A DNA stretch of 64,000 nt from G041228335 sp964580905. Its GTDB lineage: Bacteria; Pseudomonadota; Alphaproteobacteria; Puniceispirillales; UBA1172. This document shows positions 8,110 to 16,701 of the stretch, piece by piece (positions within the stretch are counted from its first letter, which is position 1; the number at the start of each line of letters is the position of its first letter). The stretch spans positions 62,001 through 126,000 of the forward strand of contig CAZOLR010000002.1 of the NCBI GenBank assembly GCA_964580905.1, written 5' to 3'. The notes beneath the pieces were generated by a model that did no database searches, was not told the DNA's origin, and was given only the letters and a program-made list of their open reading frames with translations. Position numbers and translations under genes: made by a program.

Positions 8110-9192
8110 TCAGAAGCCGGCCACCGGCATAGAGCTTTCATCGGGGAGTATGGCCATGACCTTGAACACCCGGCCCATCTGGGCCGGGCTGGTCAGCCGG
8201 TCAACCGCTGCGGCAATCATGCGGCGTGTGCCGGGGTCTTGTCCCTCAGCAAGCTGTTCGGCGCGCTCAAAAAGCCCCAGTGCCTTCAGAAAATCCCCCT
8301 GATCAACCGGCCCTGCTACATGAGCGCCTGCATCATCAGCGGCGTTGCGGATCGCCTCAAAATCCACCCATGCAGAAATATCGGTCCTGCCAGGCTGGCT
8401 CAGAATATCGACGGGCCGGTGATCACGGACTGCTTGCAGACTGTCTCCGATCGGTGATGATTTGCCATAGTCAATCAGAAGCATGGCTCCTTTATGGCGG
8501 CTGATATGGGACGCCAGTACTTTGGTGATCTCCAGGGCATCAGGGCATATCTCAGCTATGGTTCCCGGCGGCTGATCCGGAAGATCAAGGGGAGTGGGGG
8601 TTTCAGCCTGAGACATCGTGAGCTGACCATCCTTGAGGCTGACCAGTCGTTCGTGCCAGCCGGTCTTGCGGCTGATATACTGACGGACAGGAAGCGCATC
8701 GAAAAATTCATTGGCAATCAGCAAGAGAGGGCGGGGCGGTAATGACGACAGATTTTCCGTCCAAAAAGGTTTTGCATTGGTGGCTGTGCGAAGTTTTTCC
8801 TGTTGTGCCGATTTCAAGGCGGGGCTGATTTCAACCATCCGTACCGGCCAGACAAGACTCCCTGCCACCATGGCAAGGCTACGAAGTATATCCGCCATCA
8901 GGGTGCCTCGCCCCGGCCCCAATTCCATAAGGGACGCGCCGGTTTCATTTCCATCAGGATTAATGTCCTGATGGCAGGCCACCTGATAGAGCCAGAGGCC
9001 GATAAGCTCACCAAACATCTGCGAGATTTCAGGCGCGGTGATAAAATCACCGTCCTGCCCGATAGGAATGCCGGAGCGATAGTAGCCGTATTCCGGATGA
9101 GAAAGGGCAAGCTGCATAAAATGATCCGTCCCGATAGGGCCGTCCTGTTCGATCAAATGGTGAAGACGGGCCTCAAGCGGGTTGCTGTTCAT
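8110..9192 (-). CDS. SAM-dependent methyltransferase, NDUFAF7/MidA family
   Basis: 360 residues of the Methyltransf_28 (DUF185) family, whose mitochondrial member NDUFAF7/MidA methylates an arginine in a complex I subunit. Family marks are YYRSGIPIGQDGDFITAPEISQMFGE near the N-terminus and the SAM-binding LMELGPGRGTLMADILR. The bacterial substrate is not established. Its start overlaps the lgt stop (ATGA), so the two are probably translated together. Confidence 0.88.
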   Translation of the reverse strand: MNSNPLEARLHHLIEQDGPIGTDHFMQLALSHPEYGYYRSGIPIGQDGDFITAPEISQMFGELIGLWLYQVACHQDINPDGNETGASLMELGPGRGTLMADILRSLAMVAGSLVWPVRMVEISPALKSAQQEKLRTATNAKPFWTENLSSLPPRPLLLIANEFFDALPVRQYISRKTGWHERLVSLKDGQLTMSQAETPTPLDLPDQPPGTIAEICPDALEITKVLASHISRHKGAMLLIDYGKSSPIGDSLQAVRDHRPVDILSQPGRTDISAWVDFEAIRNAADDAGAHVAGPVDQGDFLKALGLFERAEQLAEGQDPGTRRMIAAAVDRLTSPAQMGRVFKVMAILPDESSMPVAGF

Positions 9193-10013
9193 GCACTCTT
9201 CCTTTTGGCGTAAAATGCCATCATCACACCGATGATCACCATCGGCAGGCTGAGCATCTGGCCCATGGTAAGAAAATCAAACAGAAATCCGATCTGCTGG
9301 TCCGGTTCGCGAAACACTTCAATGAAAATACGTGCAAGACCATAACCGGAAAGAAAAATGCCAATCATCAGCCCTGGGGTTTCCCTTGCGCCGTTACGGA
9401 AGGCGCCACGCAAAATAAGGAATAGGAGAAGCCCTTCAAGTCCTGCTTCGTAAAGCTGGCTCGGATGACGCGTGACTTCACCTCCCCCGGGAAAGACGAT
9501 TCCCCATGGCATATCCGTAACCCTGCCGTAGAGTTCGGCATTGATGAAATTTGCGATCCGGCCAAAGAACAGGCCTATGGGGGCGGCAAGAGCGATCAGA
9601 TCACCAAGTGCCAGCGGATTGATGCCAAAACGCCGGGCCACGATGAAGATGGCCGATGCCATTCCTATCATTCCACCGTGGAAAGACATCCCCCCGTGCC
9701 AAACCATGAAAATTTCAAGCGGATGATTGAGGTAATAGGGCAGGTTGTAAAAAAACACGTATCCAAGCCGCCCGCCCAGAATGATGCCGATGACACTGGC
9801 GTTGATCAGCGCATCCAGCGGAGCCGGGCCCACAGGGTCATCTTCCTGGTCAGTCAGACGTTTCAGATACCACCACCCCAGGAGGATACCGGCAAGGTAG
9901 GCCAGCGCATACCATCTGATGGCAAAGGGACCAATTGAAAAAATCACAGGGTCAATCATCGGAAAGGGGATAGCCGCAAAGATGGTTTCAGAGAGTGGGA
10001 TGGTCTGATTCAT
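9189..10013 (-). CDS. lgt: Prolipoprotein diacylglyceryl transferase
   Basis: Integral inner-membrane enzyme that transfers diacylglycerol from phosphatidylglycerol to the lipobox cysteine of prolipoproteins, the first step of lipoprotein maturation. Hydrophobic segments run through the protein. The conserved GRLGYVFFYN, HGGMSFHGGMIG and GRIANFINAELYGR stretches are clear. The start is uncertain: MNQTIPLSE at 10013 gives 274 residues; MIDPVIFSIG at 9959 is also possible and neither has a strong ribosome site. Head of the lgt-midA-pgeF operon. Confidence 0.93.
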   Translation of the reverse strand: MNQTIPLSETIFAAIPFPMIDPVIFSIGPFAIRWYALAYLAGILLGWWYLKRLTDQEDDPVGPAPLDALINASVIGIILGGRLGYVFFYNLPYYLNHPLEIFMVWHGGMSFHGGMIGMASAIFIVARRFGINPLALGDLIALAAPIGLFFGRIANFINAELYGRVTDMPWGIVFPGGGEVTRHPSQLYEAGLEGLLLFLILRGAFRNGARETPGLMIGIFLSGYGLARIFIEVFREPDQQIGFLFDFLTMGQMLSLPMVIIGVMMAFYAKRKSA

Positions 10014-10365
10014 GAATTTTGGACATGTGCTGTTGGCGTTATGTAAGGTCTCATTACTCAGCATCATACCTGATAACCACCTCTGGTGAACACCAATCAT
10101 AGGGCATATTTGAAAAGTGATTCGTCCCTCATTTTCGACCAGGGTTGTGGCCGGAGCGATATATCCTGCCTTTGAGACAATTAAACCCCGACTGATGACC
10201 TCAGGCTGAAATATGCCTCAGGTTTAGCGAATCGCTATATTCCCTGCTGTTATGCTGAAAATTGCCAAAAACCACAAGACTCTGTGGTTTTTATCGGGTG
10301 GCATCACTAAATATTGTGTTTACTGGCATCCCTTTGTGGTAGAATATGCCTCAAAGGAGATCGTC
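10014..10365. other. Divergent intergenic region with perfect hairpin
   Basis: A 352-bp gene-free stretch between lgt and ybjN. It holds a perfect 10-bp inverted repeat, AAAAACCACA (10267-10276) and TGTGGTTTTT (10283-10292), with a 6-nt loop. The 11-mer AATATGCCTCA occurs twice (about 10212 and 10344). A possible promoter for ybjN (TTTACT, 17 bp, GAATAT) lies just before its start. No coding potential is seen apart from a weak in-frame extension of ybjN. Confidence 0.5.
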
Positions 10366-10869
10366 ATGGACGTTCGTGTTCCGCCATCACCACAGCCTCT
10401 TGGTAACCCCATCGAATTGATGGAACAGTTCGTCGATGCGAATGAATGGCGTCTTCATCACGCCACGCCGAACGAGATCAGCGTCGAAGTGCCGGGCAAA
10501 TGGTCTGATTATCACCTGACTTTTACCTGGCAGGACAAGCATGATGCTCTTCATGTCAGTGCGGTGCTTGATATTTTCATTATCGATCAGCAGATGGATG
10601 CCGCACGTGAAGTTATCACGCGTATCAACAGCCAGATATGGCTCGGGCATTTTGATCTGCTGGGGGATGACGGCTCGGTGCTGTTTCGGTGCACACTCCC
10701 GCTCAGGGGAACCGGCGGCGCAACACCTGAGCAGATTGAAGATCTGATCGATATTTCTCTCGGCGAATGTGAACGGGCATATCCGGCCTTGTTTCAGATC
10801 GCAACCGGTGTAGTATCAGTCCAGTTGGCGGTTGATGCCGCTTTCCTTGAAACCGCCGGCACGGCCTGA
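10366..10869 (+). CDS. YbjN-domain protein
   Basis: 167 residues with a YbjN/type III secretion chaperone-like fold; family function is unsettled (E. coli YbjN affects motility and stress phenotypes). The start at 10366 has AAAGGAGA six bases upstream and begins MDVRVPPSPQPLGNPIELME; the longer frame lacks support. Conserved features include the WSDYHLTFTW segment and a central helical region. It is followed 22 bp later by proC, with which it is commonly paired in alphaproteobacteria. Confidence 0.8.
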   Translation: MDVRVPPSPQPLGNPIELMEQFVDANEWRLHHATPNEISVEVPGKWSDYHLTFTWQDKHDALHVSAVLDIFIIDQQMDAAREVITRINSQIWLGHFDLLGDDGSVLFRCTLPLRGTGGATPEQIEDLIDISLGECERAYPALFQIATGVVSVQLAVDAAFLETAGTA

Positions 10870-10891
10870 ATTAAAGAAACCAATAAAGACG

Positions 10892-11698
10892 ATGACTCAT
10901 ATTCTTCTCGCAGGATGCGGAAAAATGGGTACAGCCATGTTGACGGGCTGGCTCAATAATCTGAATGATGACATAACTTTTTCCGTTGTTGATCCGGCCA
11001 TTGATGCAACGCATCCTCTTGCCGGAAGACCGAATGTCACCTTCGCAAAGAGTGCGGATGCCGACCTGCCGTCACCGGATATGGTTGTGCTTGCTGTCAA
11101 GCCACAGATGATGGCGGAAGCACTGCCTCCTCTGGTGAAGGTCAGCCGTAAGGATACGGTTTGGCTTTCCATCGCTGCGGGGATTTCTGTCAAGTGGTTG
11201 CAGGATGCGATTGCCGAAAATGCTCCGATTATCCGGACCATGCCAAACACACCCGCTGCGATCGGACGTGGCGTGACAGCCATGTTTACAGGTGAAGGTG
11301 TTCCGGGTGAAATGTCGGACATGGCAAAATCACTGCTTGCGGTGACCGGGCAGGTTGTCATTCTGGATGACGAAAAGGACATGGACGCCGTGACCGCTGT
11401 TTCAGGTTCAGGTCCGGCTTATGTTTTTTACCTCAAGGAAGCGTTGGAAGGTGCGGCTATCAATGCCGGGCTGAAGCCGGAACTTGCGGCAATATTGGCG
11501 GAACAGACCATTATTGGTGCCGCCGCCCTGATGGATGAGAGCAACGAGAGCGCAAGTCAGCTTCGTGTCAACGTAACCAGTCCGGGCGGAACGACTCAGG
11601 CGGCACTTGATGTGCTGATGGCGGAAGATGGTCTCCTCCGGTTGATGAAAAAAACCGTTCTGGCCGCCCGCGAACGCTCACGGGAACTTGGCAATTAG
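10892..11698 (+). CDS. proC: Pyrroline-5-carboxylate reductase
   Basis: NAD(P)H-dependent reduction of pyrroline-5-carboxylate, the last step of proline synthesis. It has 268 residues: an N-terminal Rossmann fold (LLAGCGKMGTAM) and a C-terminal dimerisation domain with the family signature around VTSPGGTTQAALDVL. The start MTHILLAG at 10892 puts the nucleotide-binding motif at the expected distance from the N-terminus. It overlaps no neighbour and follows ybjN closely. Confidence 0.95.
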   Translation: MTHILLAGCGKMGTAMLTGWLNNLNDDITFSVVDPAIDATHPLAGRPNVTFAKSADADLPSPDMVVLAVKPQMMAEALPPLVKVSRKDTVWLSIAAGISVKWLQDAIAENAPIIRTMPNTPAAIGRGVTAMFTGEGVPGEMSDMAKSLLAVTGQVVILDDEKDMDAVTAVSGSGPAYVFYLKEALEGAAINAGLKPELAAILAEQTIIGAAALMDESNESASQLRVNVTSPGGTTQAALDVLMAEDGLLRLMKKTVLAARERSRELGN

Positions 11699-11736
11699 CC
11701 GGAGAAAGCCTATCTTCCCTTAAGTGAGGTATGGAT

Positions 11737-12375
11737 ATGGCTGAAACGACGGAAATCATTGACACCACCCGACGTAAAGCGGGCAAGGCTGTTCTTCAAC
11801 TCCTGAATACGCGCAGGTTTGAAGCACTGACGACAGATGAAATCGCGGCTGAAGCCGAAATTGACCCGGATTTTCTGCGCCGCCTTTTTGTTGATTTGCC
11901 GGCCATTGTTGATCAGGGGCTGCGCGATAAGGATGATGATATTCTTTCATCACTTGGCGACGATTTCGCTGAAGATCCTGACGCGAGCGTTCGGGAGAAG
12001 ATCCTGGAAGGCCTCATTGCCCGTTATGAAGCCTATGCCCCTTTCAAGCAAGCCATCCGACACCTGAATACGGCATCGTGCCAAAACCCGGTATTGGGAG
12101 GGATGCTGATATTTCGGTTAAACACGGCGATGCATTCGCTTTTGCATCTCGCCGGTGGTGCCGGGGAAGGTCTTGCAGGTATGTTGCGTGCAAAGGGGCT
12201 TTCGGCTGTTGCACTGGCCTGCCAGCGTGAGTGGATGAAAGATGATACGCCTGACCTAGCGGCAACATCGCGGGCCCTTGATAAGAGGCTTAAGCAGGCT
12301 GAAAGTCTGGCCAAAACATTCCGGCTTATTCCGGATGAACAGCAAAGAGAAGAATATGACAGAAGCCAGTTTTGA
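11737..12375 (+). CDS. TetR/COQ9-like regulatory protein
   Basis: 212 residues. The N-terminus looks like a TetR helix-turn-helix (LLNTRRFEALTTDEIAAEAEIDPDFLRRLF). The C-terminal half, ending with a repeated helical pattern (ATSRALDKRLKQAESLAKTF), resembles the COQ9/TetR-C group. The ATG at 11737 is chosen over 11731 because GAGG is then 7 nt away instead of 1. It overlaps csaA by 20 bp. Target genes are unknown. Confidence 0.7.
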   Translation: MAETTEIIDTTRRKAGKAVLQLLNTRRFEALTTDEIAAEAEIDPDFLRRLFVDLPAIVDQGLRDKDDDILSSLGDDFAEDPDASVREKILEGLIARYEAYAPFKQAIRHLNTASCQNPVLGGMLIFRLNTAMHSLLHLAGGAGEGLAGMLRAKGLSAVALACQREWMKDDTPDLAATSRALDKRLKQAESLAKTFRLIPDEQQREEYDRSQF

Positions 12376-12694
12376 TGATTTCATGAAGATAGATATCCGC
12401 CTTGGCACCATTACGGCGGTGGATGATTTTCCGGAAGCCCGGAAGCCTGCCTGGAAGCTGACCATTGATTTCGGAGCGGAGATCGGGGTCAGGAAATCTT
12501 CAGCACAGATCACGGATCATTACGGCAAGGATGACCTGTTAGGCCGGCAGGTCATGGCGGTGGTTAATTTTCCGCCAAGGCAGATAGGTCCATTCATGTC
12601 GGAGGTGCTGACCTTGGGTGTTGGGGATGAAGCCGGCCGCATTGTTCTGCTCGGGGTGGATAAACCAGCCCCGAATGGAGCCCGGATGCACTAA
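12356..12694 (+). CDS. csaA: CsaA-type tRNA-binding domain protein
   Basis: 112 residues forming a single EMAPII/tRNA-binding OB domain, as in the CsaA chaperone-like proteins that form dimers and help protein export or bind tRNA. The opening DFMKIDIRLGTITAVDDFPEARKPAWKL and GRQVMAVVNFPPRQIGPFMSEVL are diagnostic. The start at 12356 has AAGAGAAGA upstream. Convergent with the histidine kinase gene. Confidence 0.9.
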   Translation: MTEASFDDFMKIDIRLGTITAVDDFPEARKPAWKLTIDFGAEIGVRKSSAQITDHYGKDDLLGRQVMAVVNFPPRQIGPFMSEVLTLGVGDEAGRIVLLGVDKPAPNGARMH

Positions 12695-12704
12695 GCGTAT
12701 CGGT

Positions 12705-14012
12705 CTAGATGGGCAATTGAAGTCGCGCCCGCAGCCCACCCATCGGCGAATCCCCAAGCAAAAGCAGGCCACCATGCGACAGCGCCGCGTCATTGGCGAT
12801 CGAAAGCCCGAGCCCGTCGCCACTTGAGTCGTTGCCTGAATTGAGCCTTACAAAGGGCCGGAGAACACTTATCCGGTGTTCTTTGGGTATCCCCGGGCCG
12901 TCATCATCAATCAGGATCTGTATCTGTTCATGGTCACACTCAATGCGGACTTCGGTATGGGTGCCGAAACGTATCGCGTTGCCGATCAGGTTATCAACTG
13001 CGCGGCGGATAAGCCTTGGGCGCAGTGCTATTTCCGGGACTTTGGCATCAGGTGTTGCCAGTTTGAGAACATCATCGGGAAGGTTGAAGCCTGAAATGCT
13101 GTCCTTGACGATTTCAGTCACGCTCCGGGTTTCAATCTGCTCTGCCATCGCGCTGTTGGCAAAGTCGATATAGCCGGTGATCATCGATTCCATCTCAGAA
13201 ATATCTTTCTCAAGGCCAGTCTTGTCCTCACTTTCAGGAATATATTGTAGCTGGAGTTTCATCCGGGTGAGAGGTGTCCGAAGATCATGAGAAACCTGTG
13301 CAAGCATTTCTGTCCGCTCGACAAGCTGGCGCTGAATACGCTGATGCATAGCCTGAAAGGCCCGACCCGCAAGCCGCACTTCACGTGCCCCTTCAAGCCG
13401 GTAATCAGGTGCCGGGCGACCAAGCCCGACCTGCCGCGCTGCCTTGGCAAGTCGTCGGATGGGGCGTACCTGTCCGCGCAGAAAAAGGAGCGCGATGGCA
13501 AAGAGAAAGATCGAGGTGCTGACAGTCCATAAAATCACCAGCCACGATGTGCTGCTGAAAATGCGTTTCCGGCTTGATTTGATTTCAAGAACACCGCCGG
13601 GAAACTGAACGTGGATAGACACCAGATCATCGTTTCTGTGGAGGTCCAGCACAAAAGGATGGCTCAGTTTGGTATCAAGAGACTGCCGAAGCATATCACT
13701 TGCGTAAGTATAGGGGGCGTTTTCTATGCGTGGCAGGATGCCCTTTTGATGCCAGTCCATTTTAAAGTGGAAATACCTGCCGGCGAAGGCTGATGTTTCC
13801 TCAAACCCTTCCTGGCTCTGATCTGATGCGAATCTGTCAACAATCACGTGGATATCTGAAGACAGGTTGCCCGCCATATATCTTGTGACGGTATCCCAGT
13901 GCCGCTCATAGAAGATCAGCACCGTTACGATCTGCACCAGAATCATGGGTGTCAGAATGATCAGCAGCATCCGGCCAAACAGTGTTTTCGGTAGCAAGGA
14001 ATTAGCGTTCAT
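12705..14012 (-). CDS. EnvZ-like sensor histidine kinase
   Basis: 435 residues: helix 1 (about 14-34), a periplasmic sensor region, helix 2 (about 156-178), HAMP (around RPIRRLAKAARQVG), HisKA with phospho-acceptor His242 in VSHDLRTPLTRM, and a HATPase domain with DDDGPGIP. Partner of the response regulator whose 3' end it overlaps by 4 bp (ATGA). The signal cannot be read from sequence; the small periplasmic domain is not one I recognise. Confidence 0.92.
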   Translation of the reverse strand: MNANSLLPKTLFGRMLLIILTPMILVQIVTVLIFYERHWDTVTRYMAGNLSSDIHVIVDRFASDQSQEGFEETSAFAGRYFHFKMDWHQKGILPRIENAPYTYASDMLRQSLDTKLSHPFVLDLHRNDDLVSIHVQFPGGVLEIKSSRKRIFSSTSWLVILWTVSTSIFLFAIALLFLRGQVRPIRRLAKAARQVGLGRPAPDYRLEGAREVRLAGRAFQAMHQRIQRQLVERTEMLAQVSHDLRTPLTRMKLQLQYIPESEDKTGLEKDISEMESMITGYIDFANSAMAEQIETRSVTEIVKDSISGFNLPDDVLKLATPDAKVPEIALRPRLIRRAVDNLIGNAIRFGTHTEVRIECDHEQIQILIDDDGPGIPKEHRISVLRPFVRLNSGNDSSGDGLGLSIANDAALSHGGLLLLGDSPMGGLRARLQLPI

Positions 14013-14734
14013 CGGGGTTCATCCCTGGAGGATTTATCTGTTTCCAGTACCCAGCCCAGCCCTCGGGCGGTGATAAGATAGATTGGCCGCCCCGGATTGG
14101 GTTCAAGCTTGCGGCGCAACCGGGCCACCGCAACATCAATGCTTCGTCCTTCCATCTTGCCCCCAAGCATAGCGGAAAGTTCCTGCCGGGATAAGACCGT
14201 GCCGGCGTTTTCTGCAAAACATAAAAGTAACGCCTTTTCCGAAGAGGTCAGATGCCGGCGTTGCCTCCCTGTCATCAGAATTTGGCGGCCCGTATCAAAT
14301 TGATGGGGGCCAAAACGAACACCCGAATGTGTCTGCTCAACATCTTCGGTCGGGGTGACCTTCCGGCCCAAAATATTCCGGAGCCGCAAGGCAAGTTCAA
14401 GCGGCTCAAACGGTTTTGTCATGTAATCATCAGCGCCGCTCTCAAGTCCGTGCAGACGCTGTCCGGGCTCACCCATCGCGGTAAGCATCAGGCAAGGTGT
14501 TGTTTCACCAGAGGATTTGAGATCACGGACAAGATCAAGGCCGGTTTCACCCGGCATCATGACATCCACAACAAGCATATCGAACTGCATGCCTTTGAGC
14601 CGGATGCGGGCTTCTTCAGCCGAAGAAGCGGTCGTCACAAGAAACCCTTGCTCAGTTAAAAAGCGGCTCAACAGCTCGCGCAGGCGATTGTCATCATCAA
14701 TCACCAGGATATGAGGTTTTTCCAAAGGGGTCAT
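14009..14734 (-). CDS. OmpR-family response regulator (PetR-like)
   Basis: 241 residues: receiver domain with acceptor Asp57 (LVVDVMMPG) and the switch Lys in YMTKPFEP, then a winged-helix Trans_reg_C domain (RSIDVAVARLRRKLEPNP). The start MTPLEKPHILVIDDD lies 5 bp after the MarR stop; a GTG 27 nt upstream is possible. The order MarR - regulator - kinase, and the presence of petABC in this window, match the petP-petR pair of Rhodobacter capsulatus, which is needed for bc1 complex production; that link is inference. Confidence 0.93.
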   Translation of the reverse strand: MTPLEKPHILVIDDDNRLRELLSRFLTEQGFLVTTASSAEEARIRLKGMQFDMLVVDVMMPGETGLDLVRDLKSSGETTPCLMLTAMGEPGQRLHGLESGADDYMTKPFEPLELALRLRNILGRKVTPTEDVEQTHSGVRFGPHQFDTGRQILMTGRQRRHLTSSEKALLLCFAENAGTVLSRQELSAMLGGKMEGRSIDVAVARLRRKLEPNPGRPIYLITARGLGWVLETDKSSRDEPR

Positions 14735-14738
14735 CGGA

Positions 14739-15248
14739 CTACTTTCGCGGCACAGATACACTTGCCTGTTCCGGACGGATTATAGCTTTAGTATCATCAT
14801 CCAGCATTTCACGCATGACATCAAGAAAGCCCTCCACGGCGTTAAAGCCGGCGGTCTTATAGGCACGTGTAAAACGTCTTTTCTGCACCGCCGTCAGCTC
14901 CGTTTCCAACTCATATCCCTTTTCCGTAAGTGAGAGAAGTCGTTGGCGTTTGTCGCTTACGCCCTGTTCAAGCATGACATAGCCATCTTCCACCAGACGG
15001 TTGAGAACCCGGGCAAGAGACTGTTTTGTAATATTGAGGATCGACAGCAACTGGCTTACGGTGATTTCCGGGTTGCGTCCGACAAAATATATCACCCGGT
15101 GATGCGCCCGGCCCAATTCTCTCTTCTCCAGAATGGCATCAGCTTCAGCGGTAAAATCACGATAAGCAAAAAATAACAGCTCTATGCTGTACCGCAATTC
15201 ATCCTCGCGAAGAAAAAGTGGATTGTGATGTGTTTTTACGTCAGTCAT
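14739..15248 (-). CDS. MarR-family transcriptional regulator (PetP-like)
   Basis: 169 residues with a MarR winged helix (VSQLLSILNITKQSLARVLNRLVEDGYVML) and a basic wing (SDKRQRLLSLTEKG). It leads the MarR - response regulator - kinase group and is divergent from ilvE across 94 bp containing an 8-bp inverted repeat, a likely site for its own control. It resembles R. capsulatus PetP in family and position; ligand unknown. Confidence 0.88.
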   Translation of the reverse strand: MTDVKTHHNPLFLREDELRYSIELLFFAYRDFTAEADAILEKRELGRAHHRVIYFVGRNPEITVSQLLSILNITKQSLARVLNRLVEDGYVMLEQGVSDKRQRLLSLTEKGYELETELTAVQKRRFTRAYKTAGFNAVEGFLDVMREMLDDDTKAIIRPEQASVSVPRK

Positions 15249-15254
15249 GTTGAC

Positions 15255-15293
15255 TTATATTCGCGCTTAATGTTCTATTTGACAAGAATATAA
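15255..15293. promoter_or_regulatory. Inverted repeat in the marR/ilvE divergent promoter region
   Basis: TTATATTC (15255-15262) and GAATATAA (15286-15293) form a perfect 8-bp inverted repeat with 23 bp between arms. TTGACA (15279-15284) reads toward ilvE, and TTGTCA with a 17-bp spacer reads toward marR. The repeat would suit a MarR-family dimer or a promoter-overlapping operator, but no binding is shown by sequence alone. Confidence 0.4.
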
Positions 15294-15342
15294 CGTAAAG
15301 GACCTACTGGATGGAGTCCTCACCTTCCGAAAGGCAACAACC

Positions 15343-16224
15343 ATGGCAATACTACCTTTTGACGACCGGGATGGCCTGATCTGGTTTAACGGAGAAATGG
15401 TCGAATGGCGTGATGCAAAAACCCATGCTCTGAACCACGGTTTACACTACGCAAGTTCGGTGTTTGAAGGTGAGCGAGCCTATAACGGGGCTATTTTTGA
15501 AAGTGAGTGGCATACCCGCAGGTTCAGGGAATCCGCCCGCATCCTGGATTTTAAAATCCCCTACACAGATGAGGAGATCATCGCAGCCAAAAAGGCAGTT
15601 ATGGAAGCCAACAATATTGTTGACGGATATATTCGTCCGGTCGCCTGGCGGGGAAGTGAAATGATGGCGGTCTCTGCCCAGCATTCCAAGACACATGTTC
15701 TTATCGCAGCGTGGGAGTGGCCCAGCTATTTTGATCCCGAAACCAAGATGAAGGGTATTACGCTTGGTTTTGCTGACTGGAAACGCCCGAGCCCGGAAAC
15801 AGCGCCGGTTCATGCCAAGGCAGCTGGTCTATACATGATCTGTACCCTTTCCAAACACGGGGCGGAAAAAAATGGATTCCACGATGCCCTGATGCTGGAT
15901 TACAGGGGATATGTGGCCGAAGCCACAGGAGCCAATGTGTTTTTCCTTATGGAAGACGGCAAAATCCATACCCCTGATGCCGATTGCTTTCTGAACGGTA
16001 TTACCCGCCAGACTGTAATCAAACTGGCAAAAGACATGGGGTATGACGTTGTGGAACGGCACATCAAGCCCGAAGAGCTCAGCCAGGTTGCGGAATGTTT
16101 TCTTACGGGAACCGCTGCTGAAGTTACGCCTGTATCACGTATCGGTGACTATCATTTCAATCCAGGTGCATTCAGCCGGGATATTATGGACAAGTATGCG
16201 GCGCTGGTAAGGGGAGAGAGCTAG
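15343..16224 (+). CDS. ilvE: Branched-chain amino acid aminotransferase
   Basis: PLP fold-type IV enzyme for the last step of Leu, Ile and Val synthesis. It has 293 residues. The PLP lysine is Lys159 in VHAKAAGLYM; the EATGANVF and GITRQTVI motifs follow. AAAGG lies 8 nt before the ATG. The long form with an N-terminal LIWFNGEMVEW is typical of alphaproteobacteria. It is convergent with moaE, 13 bp between the stops. Confidence 0.94.
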   Translation: MAILPFDDRDGLIWFNGEMVEWRDAKTHALNHGLHYASSVFEGERAYNGAIFESEWHTRRFRESARILDFKIPYTDEEIIAAKKAVMEANNIVDGYIRPVAWRGSEMMAVSAQHSKTHVLIAAWEWPSYFDPETKMKGITLGFADWKRPSPETAPVHAKAAGLYMICTLSKHGAEKNGFHDALMLDYRGYVAEATGANVFFLMEDGKIHTPDADCFLNGITRQTVIKLAKDMGYDVVERHIKPEELSQVAECFLTGTAAEVTPVSRIGDYHFNPGAFSRDIMDKYAALVRGES

Positions 16225-16245
16225 GAAAAGCGAAACCCTAGCTCT
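16217..16245. terminator. Hairpin spanning two convergent stop codons
   Basis: AGAGCTAGG (16217-16225) and CCTAGCTCT (16237-16245) form a perfect 9-bp stem around an 11-nt loop. It covers the ilvE and moaE stop codons and could act in both directions, although there is no strong U-tract on either strand. Confidence 0.5.
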
Positions 16246-16696
16246 TCCACCGGTCCCGTGCAGCGGTATCGCTTTCCCGTGCATCAACCCAGGTGACCTC
16301 GCCTTCGCTTTCCTCTGCTTTCCAGAAGGGGGCGTCGGTTTTCAGGAAATCCATCATAAATCTGGCGGCGTCGAAGGCGGCATCCCGGTGCGGCGACGCG
16401 CAACCCACAAAAACAATCTGCTCACCTGCCATGAGCCGTCCCACCCGATGGATGATAACGGCCTTGCTTAATGGCCATCTTGACATGGCCTCATCATAGA
16501 TCCGTGATAATTCACGTTCGGTCATGCCGGGGTAATGTTCAAGGGTCATGGCGGAGATATGCCTCCCCTTTGCCATATCACGGACAAGGCCGGTAAAAGT
16601 GACAACAGCCCCGGGATACCCATCAGGGCCGGATGAGCCGAGGGAGCGGGTTTCCGCGGCGCTGTCAAAATCATCATGCTGGACGCGTACCGGCAA
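16238..16696 (-). CDS. moaE: Molybdopterin synthase catalytic subunit
   Basis: Large subunit of MPT synthase; inserts sulfur carried on MoaD into precursor Z (cPMP). It has 152 residues with the RVGRLMAGEQIVFVGCASPHRDAAF and DAPFWKAEESEGEVTW motifs, including the active-site lysine region. The start appears to be a TTG at 16696, supported by GGAGG 9 nt upstream and by the absence of a nearer ATG or GTG. Last gene of the uvrC-pgsA-mobB-moeA-moaD-moaE run. Confidence 0.92.
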   Translation of the reverse strand: MPVRVQHDDFDSAAETRSLGSSGPDGYPGAVVTFTGLVRDMAKGRHISAMTLEHYPGMTERELSRIYDEAMSRWPLSKAVIIHRVGRLMAGEQIVFVGCASPHRDAAFDAARFMMDFLKTDAPFWKAEESEGEVTWVDARESDTAARDRWKS

Positions 16697-16701
16697 GGGA
16701 T

